Shown: positions 22,813 through 29,520 of the stretch, piece by piece | How the letters are laid out: each line of letters begins with the position of its first letter | Numbering within the stretch: position 1 is the first letter of the stretch | Assembly (NCBI GenBank): GCA_039821645.1 | Contig: JBCBNU010000032.1 | Coordinates: 1-29,520, forward strand | Source of the DNA: CALBPI01 sp039821645 | Lineage (GTDB): Bacteria > Pseudomonadota > Gammaproteobacteria > Steroidobacterales > Woeseiaceae | Direction of reading: 5' to 3' | Length of the DNA: 29,520 bases | Program-made: the position numbers and the translations under genes | Notes under the pieces: generated by a model | The model's input: only the letters and a program-made list of their open reading frames with translations | Database searches by the model: none | What the model was told of the DNA's origin: nothing

Positions 22813-23367
22813 ATGTATTCGAACGAAAGCGAGCCGTTCACCCTCCAAAGAGACGTATCGGCCGTCATCATTCCTGCCGGCATGAGCGTCACGCTGCGAA
22901 AGAGCACGAACGGCTACATCACTCAGGGCCTCGGTGGCAACTTCACTGTCTATGTCGACGGCAGCCTCTTCCGCGTCGACGGGAAGGATGCCGACGCGCT
23001 TGGCAAAGATCCGGTAAAGCCACCGGAGGTCCCTGGCGATATCAGCGATGAGGACTTCGAGCAGATCATCTGGCAGCAGCTCAAGACCTGCTACGACCCG
23101 GAGATCCCTGTCGACATTGTGGAGTTGGGATTGATCTACCGAGTTGAAATCTCGCATCCGGAAGATGGCGTGCGTAACGTTGAAGTGGATATGACATTGA
23201 CCGCGCCCGGTTGCGGCATGGGTGACATTCTTATCGAAGACGTACGTCAAAAAGTTGCAATCGTACCCACGGTCGAATCGGTTCAGGTTGAATTGGTCTT
23301 CGATCCGCCCTGGAACCACATGATGATGAGCGATGAGGCGCGACTACAAACCGGCATGATGTACTGA
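22813..23367 (+). CDS. sufT: SufT, MIP18/DUF59 Fe-S maturation protein
   Basis: The product is 184 aa from ATG 22813, with GGAG at 22799-22802; the longer frame from 22753 runs through sufU. An N-terminal extension of about 80 residues precedes the DUF59 domain, which has DPEIPVDIVELGLIYRVEI and the family signature TAPGCGMGD with its cysteine. SufT proteins of this layout help mature Fe-S targets, especially when demand is high. The gene is placed at the end of suf operons in many bacteria. Confidence 0.92.
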   Translation: MYSNESEPFTLQRDVSAVIIPAGMSVTLRKSTNGYITQGLGGNFTVYVDGSLFRVDGKDADALGKDPVKPPEVPGDISDEDFEQIIWQQLKTCYDPEIPVDIVELGLIYRVEISHPEDGVRNVEVDMTLTAPGCGMGDILIEDVRQKVAIVPTVESVQVELVFDPPWNHMMMSDEARLQTGMMY

Positions 23368-23370
23368 GCC

Positions 23371-23889
23371 ATGTCCCGCGGATACACGCTGACATTGCTC
23401 CGGCACGCCAAGTCGAGTTGGGATGATCCTTCTTTAAGCGATCATGATCGGCCGTTAAACGAACGTGGCGACCGGGATGCGCCGGAAATGGGTCGTCGCC
23501 TGAAAGAAAGAGGGATACGCCCATCGGCACTGGTGGCCAGTTCGGCAACGCGGACTCGACATACCGCACGCCATGTCGCGCAGGCCATCGGCTTCCCCAC
23601 CGAGTTTATTCACATTGAAAAGACGCTTTACCACGCGAGTACAGAGCAAATCCTGAAAGTGATTGGTGAGCAGGACGCGCATTTTCAAAATCTGTTGGTG
23701 GTCGGCCACAATCCAGGAATATCAGAACTGGCAGAGCGGTTGAGCAATGGGCTCGTGGTGAACATGCCCACTGCAGGCATGCTGACCATCTCTGCAGACC
23801 TCGGCAGCTGGGATGAGCTGCCCTATGTCGCGCACACTGTCGTGGGATACGACTTTCCCAAGAACGCGAGTGGCGTTATCACCCGCTAG
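23371..23889 (+). CDS. Histidine phosphatase, SixA-like
   Basis: The product is 172 aa. The RHG-type motif is LLRHAKSSWDD with H12, R61 follows in the SSATRTRHTA segment, and the second catalytic histidine H113 is in VVGHNPG. This branch (SixA and relatives) removes phosphate from histidine, for example on HPt domains. It starts three bases after the sufT stop, so it is almost certainly the last gene of the suf transcript, without an obvious functional link. It converges on the DUF4199 gene. The substrate is not predictable from sequence, so I give no symbol. Confidence 0.9.
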   Translation: MSRGYTLTLLRHAKSSWDDPSLSDHDRPLNERGDRDAPEMGRRLKERGIRPSALVASSATRTRHTARHVAQAIGFPTEFIHIEKTLYHASTEQILKVIGEQDAHFQNLLVVGHNPGISELAERLSNGLVVNMPTAGMLTISADLGSWDELPYVAHTVVGYDFPKNASGVITR

Positions 23890-23903
23890 GTGTCCTTTCG
23901 CTC

Positions 23904-24425
23904 TCAAGCCTGCGCGTTAAGCACCTCGCTGCGGCGCAGCAGCGCCGCAGAGAAGATGCTTACCAAAACCCCAACCGGAAAGATCTCGATGAAGGTAATC
24001 GGTAAACGGAACCAGGGCTTGGCGTAGTTTTCGGCCATCGACTCGAGCTCACCGACCAGCGTCGCATAGTCTTCTGGCGAATCGCCACGTTCCTTGGCAC
24101 TCGCCAAGGCGCCCTCGACGTACTGCTCGATAAAAGCATAGTCCGTCAGAGCCAGATAAACCTCCCAGATGCCCACGTAAGCAAGCCCGGCAACTGCTGA
24201 AATCCCGAGACCGAGCCCCATTGCAGGCCAAAACCGGATGACGCCGCCCAACTCGAAGTCGCGATATCGCTTAATCGCCACAAAAATCGACGAAAGTGCG
24301 ATGAACATGGCGGTGTAGCCGAAAAACTCGCTACCGGCGCCCTCAACAAACCCCATTTCGACGATGATGCTCAGCACCACCGCCGCACCGCTGATCAGAC
24401 CGAATTTGATAATGTACTTCTGCAT
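23904..24425 (-). CDS. DUF4199 membrane protein
   Basis: The product is 173 aa from ATG 24425, with AGGAG seven bases upstream; the longer frame to 24464 has no such site. Four hydrophobic segments are seen (about 7-24, 30-47, 63-90 and 140-162), with a charged loop containing AKERGDSPED between the third and fourth. The layout and the GFVEGAGSEFFGYTAMFIA opening fit the DUF4199 family. These genes often lie beside a short LuxR-type regulator, as here, where one is encoded just upstream on the same strand. Confidence 0.78.
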   Translation of the reverse strand: MQKYIIKFGLISGAAVVLSIIVEMGFVEGAGSEFFGYTAMFIALSSIFVAIKRYRDFELGGVIRFWPAMGLGLGISAVAGLAYVGIWEVYLALTDYAFIEQYVEGALASAKERGDSPEDYATLVGELESMAENYAKPWFRLPITFIEIFPVGVLVSIFSAALLRRSEVLNAQA

Positions 24426-24480
24426 ATCCGTTCTCCTGCAATCGAGGGGCTCAGATTCGATCAAAACGGCCTGTCAGACC

Positions 24481-24498
24481 ATCACCCAAATGGGTGAT
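24481..24498. promoter_or_regulatory. Inverted repeat between the LuxR-type and DUF4199 genes
   Basis: A 7-bp perfect inverted repeat with a 4-base centre, ATCACCC-AAAT-GGGTGAT, lies 55 bp upstream of the DUF4199 ATG. A second imperfect one (GGCCTGTCAGACC, 24468-24480) touches it. No U-tract follows on either strand, so a terminator is unlikely. It is a candidate operator for the neighbouring LuxR-type protein. Confidence 0.45.
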
Positions 24499-24525
24499 TT
24501 CAATAAATTCAGGCATTTGGAGGAC

Positions 24526-24945
24526 TCACGGGATCAGGCGTAGTGATCGCGCTCGCTGCACCGCAGCAGTGCGGCGGCCCACTTCCAGCTTCTCGAATAG
24601 CCGCGCGACATGGGTCTTCACCGTGTTCGGCGACACATTGAGCGTACGCGCGATCTCCTTGTTGGTCTGACCCGCCGCGAGCGCTTCGAGCACAACATAC
24701 TCTCGGTCGGTGATTCCCAGCGCCTTCAGACCTTGCTCGTTGCGCTCGAAACCGGTGCCCTGTCGCTTTCGCAGCGCCGCGAGCGCGACCACGCCGCCGA
24801 CACCTGCAAATACAATCGCGATCACCCCCGCGAACCACGGCCCCGAGATCGCGCGCGCCACATACCGGTATTCGAGCCATTGCAGCACAAATACCCCGGC
24901 CACCAGCATGGCCGAATACAGCAGGATTGTTCTTAGTTGTTGCAT
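24526..24945 (-). CDS. Membrane-anchored LuxR-type regulator
   Basis: The product is 139 aa from ATG 24945; the frame extends to 24996 without a better ribosome site. Two transmembrane helices occupy about residues 5-25 and 36-58. The C-terminal 65 residues are a GerE/LuxR HTH: LTDRE-like segment ITDREYVVLEALAAGQTNKEIA followed (after a break) by VSPNTVKTHVARLF. There is no receiver domain, so the signal probably comes through the membrane part or a partner. The DUF4199 gene downstream may be target or partner. It is divergent from the DUF1223 gene. Confidence 0.87.
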   Translation of the reverse strand: MQQLRTILLYSAMLVAGVFVLQWLEYRYVARAISGPWFAGVIAIVFAGVGGVVALAALRKRQGTGFERNEQGLKALGITDREYVVLEALAAGQTNKEIARTLNVSPNTVKTHVARLFEKLEVGRRTAAVQRARSLRLIP

Positions 24946-25062
24946 AGCATCCCCGACCCCGGACACATGATGCCCCCTGACTCGCACAATCGACAAGCGT
25001 GCTTGTAACGATCGACGCAGTGCTCGGGTCTACTGATAGGAAGCCAAGTTGGAGTGGAGTCT

Positions 25063-25836
25063 ATGAACCCGAGAGTATTGCTGACGCTGGGATTGATGAT
25101 GAGTCCAGCGAGTCAGGCAGATGCAGGCAATCTGGTGCTCTCCAGCGGCAGAGAACCGGTCACGTTGGTCGAGCTGTTCACTTCAGAAGGATGCAATAGT
25201 TGTCCACCTGCAGATCGGCATCTTTCGAACCTGACGACCGACGAGGGGTTGTGGCGCGACTACGTGCCGCTGGCATTCCACGTCGACTACTGGGACTACC
25301 TCGGATGGCAGGACCGCTTCGCAAATGCCGACTACTCCGATCGCCAGCGGCGCTATGCACTCGAGGGTGGCGTCCGAGTGGTCTACACGCCAGGATTCTT
25401 CGCGGGCGGCAAGGAATGGCGAAACTGGCGTCGTGATGGTTTGCCGGCTGAAGCGAGCGGTATGCCCGGTATTCTGCGCGCCGAGGTCACCACGGACATC
25501 GTGAATGTGCACTGGGACGGTGAGACGACTGGCGCACAGCCGCTTGCGAGCGTCGCGCTCCTGGGGATGTCGCTGTCGAGCAGTGTCAAAGCGGGAGAAA
25601 ACGGCGGCAAAAAACTCCGCCACGATTTCGTTGTGCTGGATGTGACGTCCGCTTCATTGACCCCGGTCGAAGACGGCTACGCGGTCTCCGCGCCATTGCC
25701 CGAAAGTTCCGTGGGCGCCGAACAGTTCGCAATCGCGGTATGGGTCACTGACGGTCGGACACAGGCGCCGTTGCAAGCCACCGGTGGTTACCTGCCGGCC
25801 AGCTGGCCCATGCCCGGACTAGTCGAGACTGAGTAG
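25063..25836 (+). CDS. DUF1223 secreted thioredoxin-like protein
   Basis: The product is 257 aa from ATG 25063, with GGAG just upstream (GTG 25054 is a weaker alternative). A Sec signal peptide ends near AGN (residues 20-24). The mature protein begins with VTLVELFTSEGCNSCPPAD, a CxxC in a thioredoxin-like fold, followed by DYWDYLGWQDRFA and YTPGFFAGGKEW, the marks of DUF1223. Its biochemical role is not established; a periplasmic redox function is expected. It overlaps the end of putA tail to tail by 18 bp. Confidence 0.88.
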   Translation: MNPRVLLTLGLMMSPASQADAGNLVLSSGREPVTLVELFTSEGCNSCPPADRHLSNLTTDEGLWRDYVPLAFHVDYWDYLGWQDRFANADYSDRQRRYALEGGVRVVYTPGFFAGGKEWRNWRRDGLPAEASGMPGILRAEVTTDIVNVHWDGETTGAQPLASVALLGMSLSSSVKAGENGGKKLRHDFVVLDVTSASLTPVEDGYAVSAPLPESSVGAEQFAIAVWVTDGRTQAPLQATGGYLPASWPMPGLVETE

Positions 25837-28800
25837 GCTCGCGTTGCCCCCGACCGCAGCGGTGTTGTTACTGACCGCGTACTCGGTCGCGAACCGGGTT
25901 AGGTAGTTGGGGCCACCAGCCTTGGGGCCGGTGCCGGACAAACCGAGACCGCCAAACGGCTGCACCCCGACCACGGCACCTACCATGTTGCGGTTGATGT
26001 AGACGTTGCCCGCACGGATGCGCCGCGCTAACTGTCCGGCTCGACCGTCGATCCGCGTATGCACGCCGAAGGTCAATCCGTAGCCACTGCAATTGATCTC
26101 ATCGACCAGCGCATCCAGCTCGCTGCCCTTGAAGCGATAAAGGTGCACGATCGGTCCGAAGACCTCACGCTCCAGCGCAGACATCGCATCGATTTCGATC
26201 AGCGTCGGCGCGAAGAACACACCCGCCTCCGTCGACCGAGGCAATTCGCACTGATGCAGCACTGTGTGTTGTTCGCGCATGCGCCCAACGTGCGCTTCCA
26301 ACACCGCACGTGCCGATTCGTCGATGACCGGACCGACATCGGTTCGGGGATCTGCAGGGTCGCCAATCGCAAGCTCATCCATAGCGCCCTTCAACAGCTC
26401 GATCACCCGCGGTGCAATGTCCTCTTGAACACACAATATCCGCAGTGCGCTGCAGCGCTGTCCGGCGGAGTTGAACCCGGACTGAACGGCATCCAGCACC
26501 ACCTGTTCGGGTAGCGCGCTGGAGTCGACGATCATTGCATTCTGACCACCGGTCTCGGCGATCAGCGTGCCGATTTGTCCTTCGCGCGCCGCCAGCGTGC
26601 GATTGATCACCAGCGCCGTCTCCGTGCTCCCTGTAAACGCAACGCCCGCAACCCGTGAGTCCGCAATGGCCGGCGCGGCAGCACTGCCACCCTCGCCGGG
26701 CAAGAAGTGCAAAGCGCTGGCGGGCACACCGGACTGCCAAAGAAGTTCGCTGGCCCGATGGGCGATGATGCTTGTCTGCTCTGCAGGTTTGGCGATCACG
26801 CTATTCCCAGCAGCCAGCGCGGCAACGACCTGACCCGTAAAAATCGCGAGCGGAAAATTCCACGGGCTGACGCAGACAAAAACACCGCGCCCACGAAATC
26901 CGTATACATTGCGCTCACCGGTCGGACCCGGCAACTCTTGGGGCTCTGCAAACCGGGCACGTGCCTGGGCTGCGTAATAGCGCAGAAAATCGATTGCCTC
27001 GCGAACCTCTGCGATCGCGTCGGGAAGCGTCTTGCCCGCCTCGCGAATACACAGCGTGCACAATTCCGCGAGGTGCTGCTCGTAGGCATCGGCAGCGGCC
27101 TCGAGAATGTCCGCACGCTGCGTCGCCGGTGTTGTATCCCATGTCGCAAAGCCTTTCACCGCCGCATCCACTGCGGCTTTCGGTATCTCGCCACTTGCGA
27201 ACCCGACGTTGCCGATCGTCTCGTCGGCATCGAAGGGGTTGACGCTCTCGTGTGCCGAACCTTCAACCCGTCGACCGTCGATCACCGGACCGACCGAATA
27301 CGACTGTTGCGCGTGCGACGCCATCGCGTCGTACAACGCTTCGGCAGTGGCCAGATCCGGGAGATTCACACCCGAAGAATTCCGGCGATCGTCACCAAAT
27401 ATCTCGGCAGGCAGCGCGATCTTTTCATGCGGGATTTGGTCGAGCGAGAGGACCTCCTGAATCGGGTCTGCAACGATCTCGTCGATCGATTCATTGGGGT
27501 CAACAATCTGGTTGACGAAGCTCGTATTCGCACCGTTTTCCAAAAGTCGCCGCACCAGATAGGGCAGCAGGTCTTCGTGACTCCCGACAGGCGCATAGAC
27601 GCGGCACTGGCGGTCATAGCGATCCGGGTCGATGACGGCGGAGTACAACTCCTCGCCCATGCCGTGCAGTCGCTGGAACTCGTAGTCACGGCGGCTGCCG
27701 GCATGGTGGAACACGTACGCGAGTGTGTGCGCATTGTGGGTTGCGAACTGGGGATAGATGGCATCACCGGCATCCAGCATAGCGCGCGCACAAGCGAGAT
27801 AGCTCACGTCGGTGTTTACCTTGCGTGTGAACACCGGGTAGCCGGCAAGTCCAAGCTCTTGTGCGTGCTTAATCTCGGTGTCCCAGTACGCGCCTTTCAC
27901 GAGGCGAACAGGAATCCTGCGCCCGACATCGCGTGAGAGTGCCGCCAGCCACTCGACCACAGCGAGACCGCGCTTTTGGTACGCCTGAACCGCAAGACCG
28001 AGCCCTTCGTAGCCGTCAAGCGACGGATCGCGGAACACCGCTCCAAAGATGTCCAGAGAGAGCTGCAACCGATCGGCTTCCTCGGCGTCCATGGTGAGGC
28101 CGATGCCGACATCGCGTGCCCGCTGCGCGAGCGCCAAAAGCTGCGGCGCCAACTCGTCCATCGCTTGTTGCCGGCGTGCGAACTCGTAGCGCGGGTGAAG
28201 TGCAGAGAGCTTCACACTGATGCTGTGCGTGCTGAAGACATCGTCACCGGAAGGCGCACCGCCAATCGCATCGATTGCAGCCGCATACGCCTCGAAGTAA
28301 CGCTGGGCATCCGCCCGAGTGAGCGCTGCCTCACCCAGCATGTCAAAACTGTAGCGATAGTGCTTGTTCTCGCCTTTTCCGGCGCGCTTGATGGCCGCGT
28401 CGATATCGCGCCCCATCACGAACTGGTGCCCCATCACCTTCATCGCCTGTCGCATCGCACTGCGAACAACCGGTTCACCGGCGCGGCTAACCAATCGGCG
28501 GAATAACTCGCGAGGGTTGCGCTGGTGCGCTTCATCCAGCGTCAGCATCTTGCCCGTTAGCATCAAGCCCCAAGTACTGGCGTTTACGAACAGCGATTCG
28601 CTCGAGCCAAGATGCGAGGACCAGTCGGCGGCAGTGATCTTGTCGGCAATCAACGCGTCCGCGGTATCCGCATCTGGAATGCGAAGCAACGCCTCAGCAA
28701 TACACATCAGCATGATCCCTTCCTGACTCGAAAGGTCATACTTCTGCAGGAACGCCTCGATTCCGCTGCGATCCTCATACTGCTTGCGAACATGTTCGAC

Positions 28801-29001
28801 CAGGCTGTGCGCTATCTTGTAGACGCTTGCCCGTTCGGATTCTGATTCGCCGGCGATGGCCAACAAACGCGTCACCAGAGCGGTCTCATCGGCGAGGTAT
28901 TCCCCGCCGAGGTTCCTGGTGTCGCCAGCCCGGGTGTAATCGGCTTCAAACCTCTGACGCTTGCTGGCAGCTGACTCTTGAGTTTGGTGGGCGGTCACCA
29001 T
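25819..29001 (-). CDS. putA: Bifunctional proline dehydrogenase / P5C dehydrogenase PutA
   Basis: The product is 1060 aa from ATG 29001, which has GGAG eight bases upstream. The N-terminal half is the FAD proline dehydrogenase barrel (RLVKGAYWDTE at about 366-376, THNAHT and RYDRQCRVYAPVG). The C-terminal half, from about residue 560, is the aldehyde dehydrogenase with E816 in IAETGGQNAMI and catalytic C850 in SAGQRCSALR, 34 residues apart as usual. Both halves are joined by a channel in known PutAs, converting proline to glutamate. The ribbon-helix-helix repressor domain of E. coli PutA is missing and the length matches the short class. It ends in a typical NTAAVGGNASLLSL tail. Confidence 0.96.
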   Translation of the reverse strand: MVTAHQTQESAASKRQRFEADYTRAGDTRNLGGEYLADETALVTRLLAIAGESESERASVYKIAHSLVEHVRKQYEDRSGIEAFLQKYDLSSQEGIMLMCIAEALLRIPDADTADALIADKITAADWSSHLGSSESLFVNASTWGLMLTGKMLTLDEAHQRNPRELFRRLVSRAGEPVVRSAMRQAMKVMGHQFVMGRDIDAAIKRAGKGENKHYRYSFDMLGEAALTRADAQRYFEAYAAAIDAIGGAPSGDDVFSTHSISVKLSALHPRYEFARRQQAMDELAPQLLALAQRARDVGIGLTMDAEEADRLQLSLDIFGAVFRDPSLDGYEGLGLAVQAYQKRGLAVVEWLAALSRDVGRRIPVRLVKGAYWDTEIKHAQELGLAGYPVFTRKVNTDVSYLACARAMLDAGDAIYPQFATHNAHTLAYVFHHAGSRRDYEFQRLHGMGEELYSAVIDPDRYDRQCRVYAPVGSHEDLLPYLVRRLLENGANTSFVNQIVDPNESIDEIVADPIQEVLSLDQIPHEKIALPAEIFGDDRRNSSGVNLPDLATAEALYDAMASHAQQSYSVGPVIDGRRVEGSAHESVNPFDADETIGNVGFASGEIPKAAVDAAVKGFATWDTTPATQRADILEAAADAYEQHLAELCTLCIREAGKTLPDAIAEVREAIDFLRYYAAQARARFAEPQELPGPTGERNVYGFRGRGVFVCVSPWNFPLAIFTGQVVAALAAGNSVIAKPAEQTSIIAHRASELLWQSGVPASALHFLPGEGGSAAAPAIADSRVAGVAFTGSTETALVINRTLAAREGQIGTLIAETGGQNAMIVDSSALPEQVVLDAVQSGFNSAGQRCSALRILCVQEDIAPRVIELLKGAMDELAIGDPADPRTDVGPVIDESARAVLEAHVGRMREQHTVLHQCELPRSTEAGVFFAPTLIEIDAMSALEREVFGPIVHLYRFKGSELDALVDEINCSGYGLTFGVHTRIDGRAGQLARRIRAGNVYINRNMVGAVVGVQPFGGLGLSGTGPKAGGPNYLTRFATEYAVSNNTAAVGGNASLLSLD

Positions 29002-29057
29002 AATTGCACTCCACGACGATGATGGCGAAAGAACTGCCGTGCGGCCGGCGGTCTCCA

Positions 29058-29081
29058 ATTATACCGTGCTTTTGCGAGCAC
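29058..29081 (-). promoter_or_regulatory. Candidate putA promoter with spacer inverted repeat
   Basis: On the minus strand a perfect TATAAT lies at 29063-29058, about 57 bp before the putA ATG. Directly upstream is a perfect inverted repeat GTGCT-N6-AGCAC (29081-29066) that fills the -10/-35 spacer. No convincing -35 is seen at 16-18 bp, so an activator or an operator role for the repeat is plausible. No T-run follows, so it is not an hslR terminator. Confidence 0.5.
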
Positions 29082-29468
29082 TCAGTCCTGCGTGTCTTTC
29101 CACTCACGCAGTCTGCGACGCGTGTGTTTATCGGGTCTGCCCTGCGTCTGCGGCATGGACAAGCGATCACGACTCAGGGCGTTGGCCAGCGCCTCACGGG
29201 CCGCCTGGCTCTCCTCTGACTCGACATAACAGGCGCGCGCCTCCGGTGCAGGTCCCCGGCGCGGCGGAATCCCAAGGACGGTCACGTGCCAGGTGTAGCG
29301 CCCGCGTGTGATGGCCAGTTCGTCCCCCACGCGTACCGGCTGCGCGGGTTTTGCGCGCTCTCCACCGCGCGTGACGTGGCCTCCGGTGACGGCTGCGCTG
29401 GCCTGCCCTCGCGTCTTGAAGAAGCGAGTGAAGAACAGCCACTTGTCGATCCGAAGTGTATCGGCCAT
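29082..29468 (-). CDS. hslR: Heat-shock S4-domain RNA-binding protein Hsp15
   Basis: The product is 128 aa from ATG 29468, with an AGGAAA site about eight bases upstream; the frame continues to 29507 without one. The S4 domain is at about 5-60 (LRIDKWLFFTRFFKTRGQAS, then a GGHVTRGGERAKPA loop and VRVGDELAI). A basic C-terminal tail (GRPDKHTRRRLREWK) completes the Hsp15 layout. Hsp15 binds stalled 50S subunits carrying peptidyl-tRNA and helps recycle them. It lies 80 bp upstream of putA with no visible terminator between them. Confidence 0.93.
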   Translation of the reverse strand: MADTLRIDKWLFFTRFFKTRGQASAAVTGGHVTRGGERAKPAQPVRVGDELAITRGRYTWHVTVLGIPPRRGPAPEARACYVESEESQAAREALANALSRDRLSMPQTQGRPDKHTRRRLREWKDTQD

Positions 29469-29520
29469 GGATGGTTTCCTGAGATATAATTCGCCGGGCC
29501 GAGCCAACCGGCCGGACGCG

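Noticed and set aside
26707..27936. A 409-codon plus-strand frame
   Set aside because: It is fully antisense to putA, whose frame has all catalytic motifs; long antisense frames are common in GC-rich genes.
29485..29490. Perfect TATAAT on the plus strand near the right edge
   Set aside because: No -35 at 16-18 bp and no gene in view to the right; it lies in the hslR leader and may be chance.

Overview
The window is about 29.5 kb of a Gram-negative chromosome, almost certainly a gammaproteobacterium. The evidence is the gammaproteobacterial order dapA-gcvR-bcp-bepA, a complete Mla phospholipid-transport set, several outer-membrane lipoproteins, Hsp15 and a mid-to-high GC codon style. The HTH-TM-TPR regulator and the SUF operon built on SufU and SufT suggest a free-living, perhaps marine, lineage (inference only). 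Most of the window is ordinary, densely packed chromosome with no complete mobile element.

Layout. 1-7.9 kb is a lineage-variable sensory and envelope block. It holds a truncated membrane gene at the left edge and a small-membrane-protein/XRE pair behind tandem inverted repeats. A minus-strand operon follows (two CMD/AhpD-like proteins, then an orphan membrane histidine kinase), then a second membrane protein of the same type as the edge gene, divergent from a membrane-anchored HTH-TPR protein. The block ends with an enlarged DsbC-like protein and a secreted protein of unknown function. 7.9-9.17 kb is a decayed accessory patch abutting the 3' end of tRNA-Ser(GGA): a 24-codon stub of a tyrosine integrase flanked by two unknown genes that each read only across frameshifts. 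9.17-14 kb holds tRNA-Ser, a tiny lipoprotein, dapA, and divergent gcvR-bcp-bepA-mlaA. 13.9-17 kb is mlaFEDCB on the minus strand, tail to tail with mlaA, so the whole Mla pathway is in one place. 17.1-23.9 kb is the SUF Fe-S operon (Rrf2 regulator-sufBCDS-sufU-sufT) ending in a sixA-like phosphatase. 23.9-29.5 kb holds a DUF4199 membrane protein, a membrane-anchored LuxR-type regulator, a DUF1223 protein, putA and hslR.

How the genes work together. BepA, MlaA and MlaFEDCB, and possibly the small lipoprotein behind dapA, concern outer-membrane assembly and lipid asymmetry. The SUF genes form one translationally coupled Fe-S assembly operon that is probably autoregulated: a perfect 7-3-7 palindrome covers its predicted -10. 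The regulator's conserved N-terminus and Shine-Dalgarno point to a rare ATT start codon. The best candidates for new biology are the CMD-pair/histidine-kinase operon, the DsbC-like protein with two dimerisation-like segments, the tRNA-adjacent decayed patch, and the operator-like repeats before the XRE pair, suf and putA. I did not find a convincing complete new defence or mobile system.
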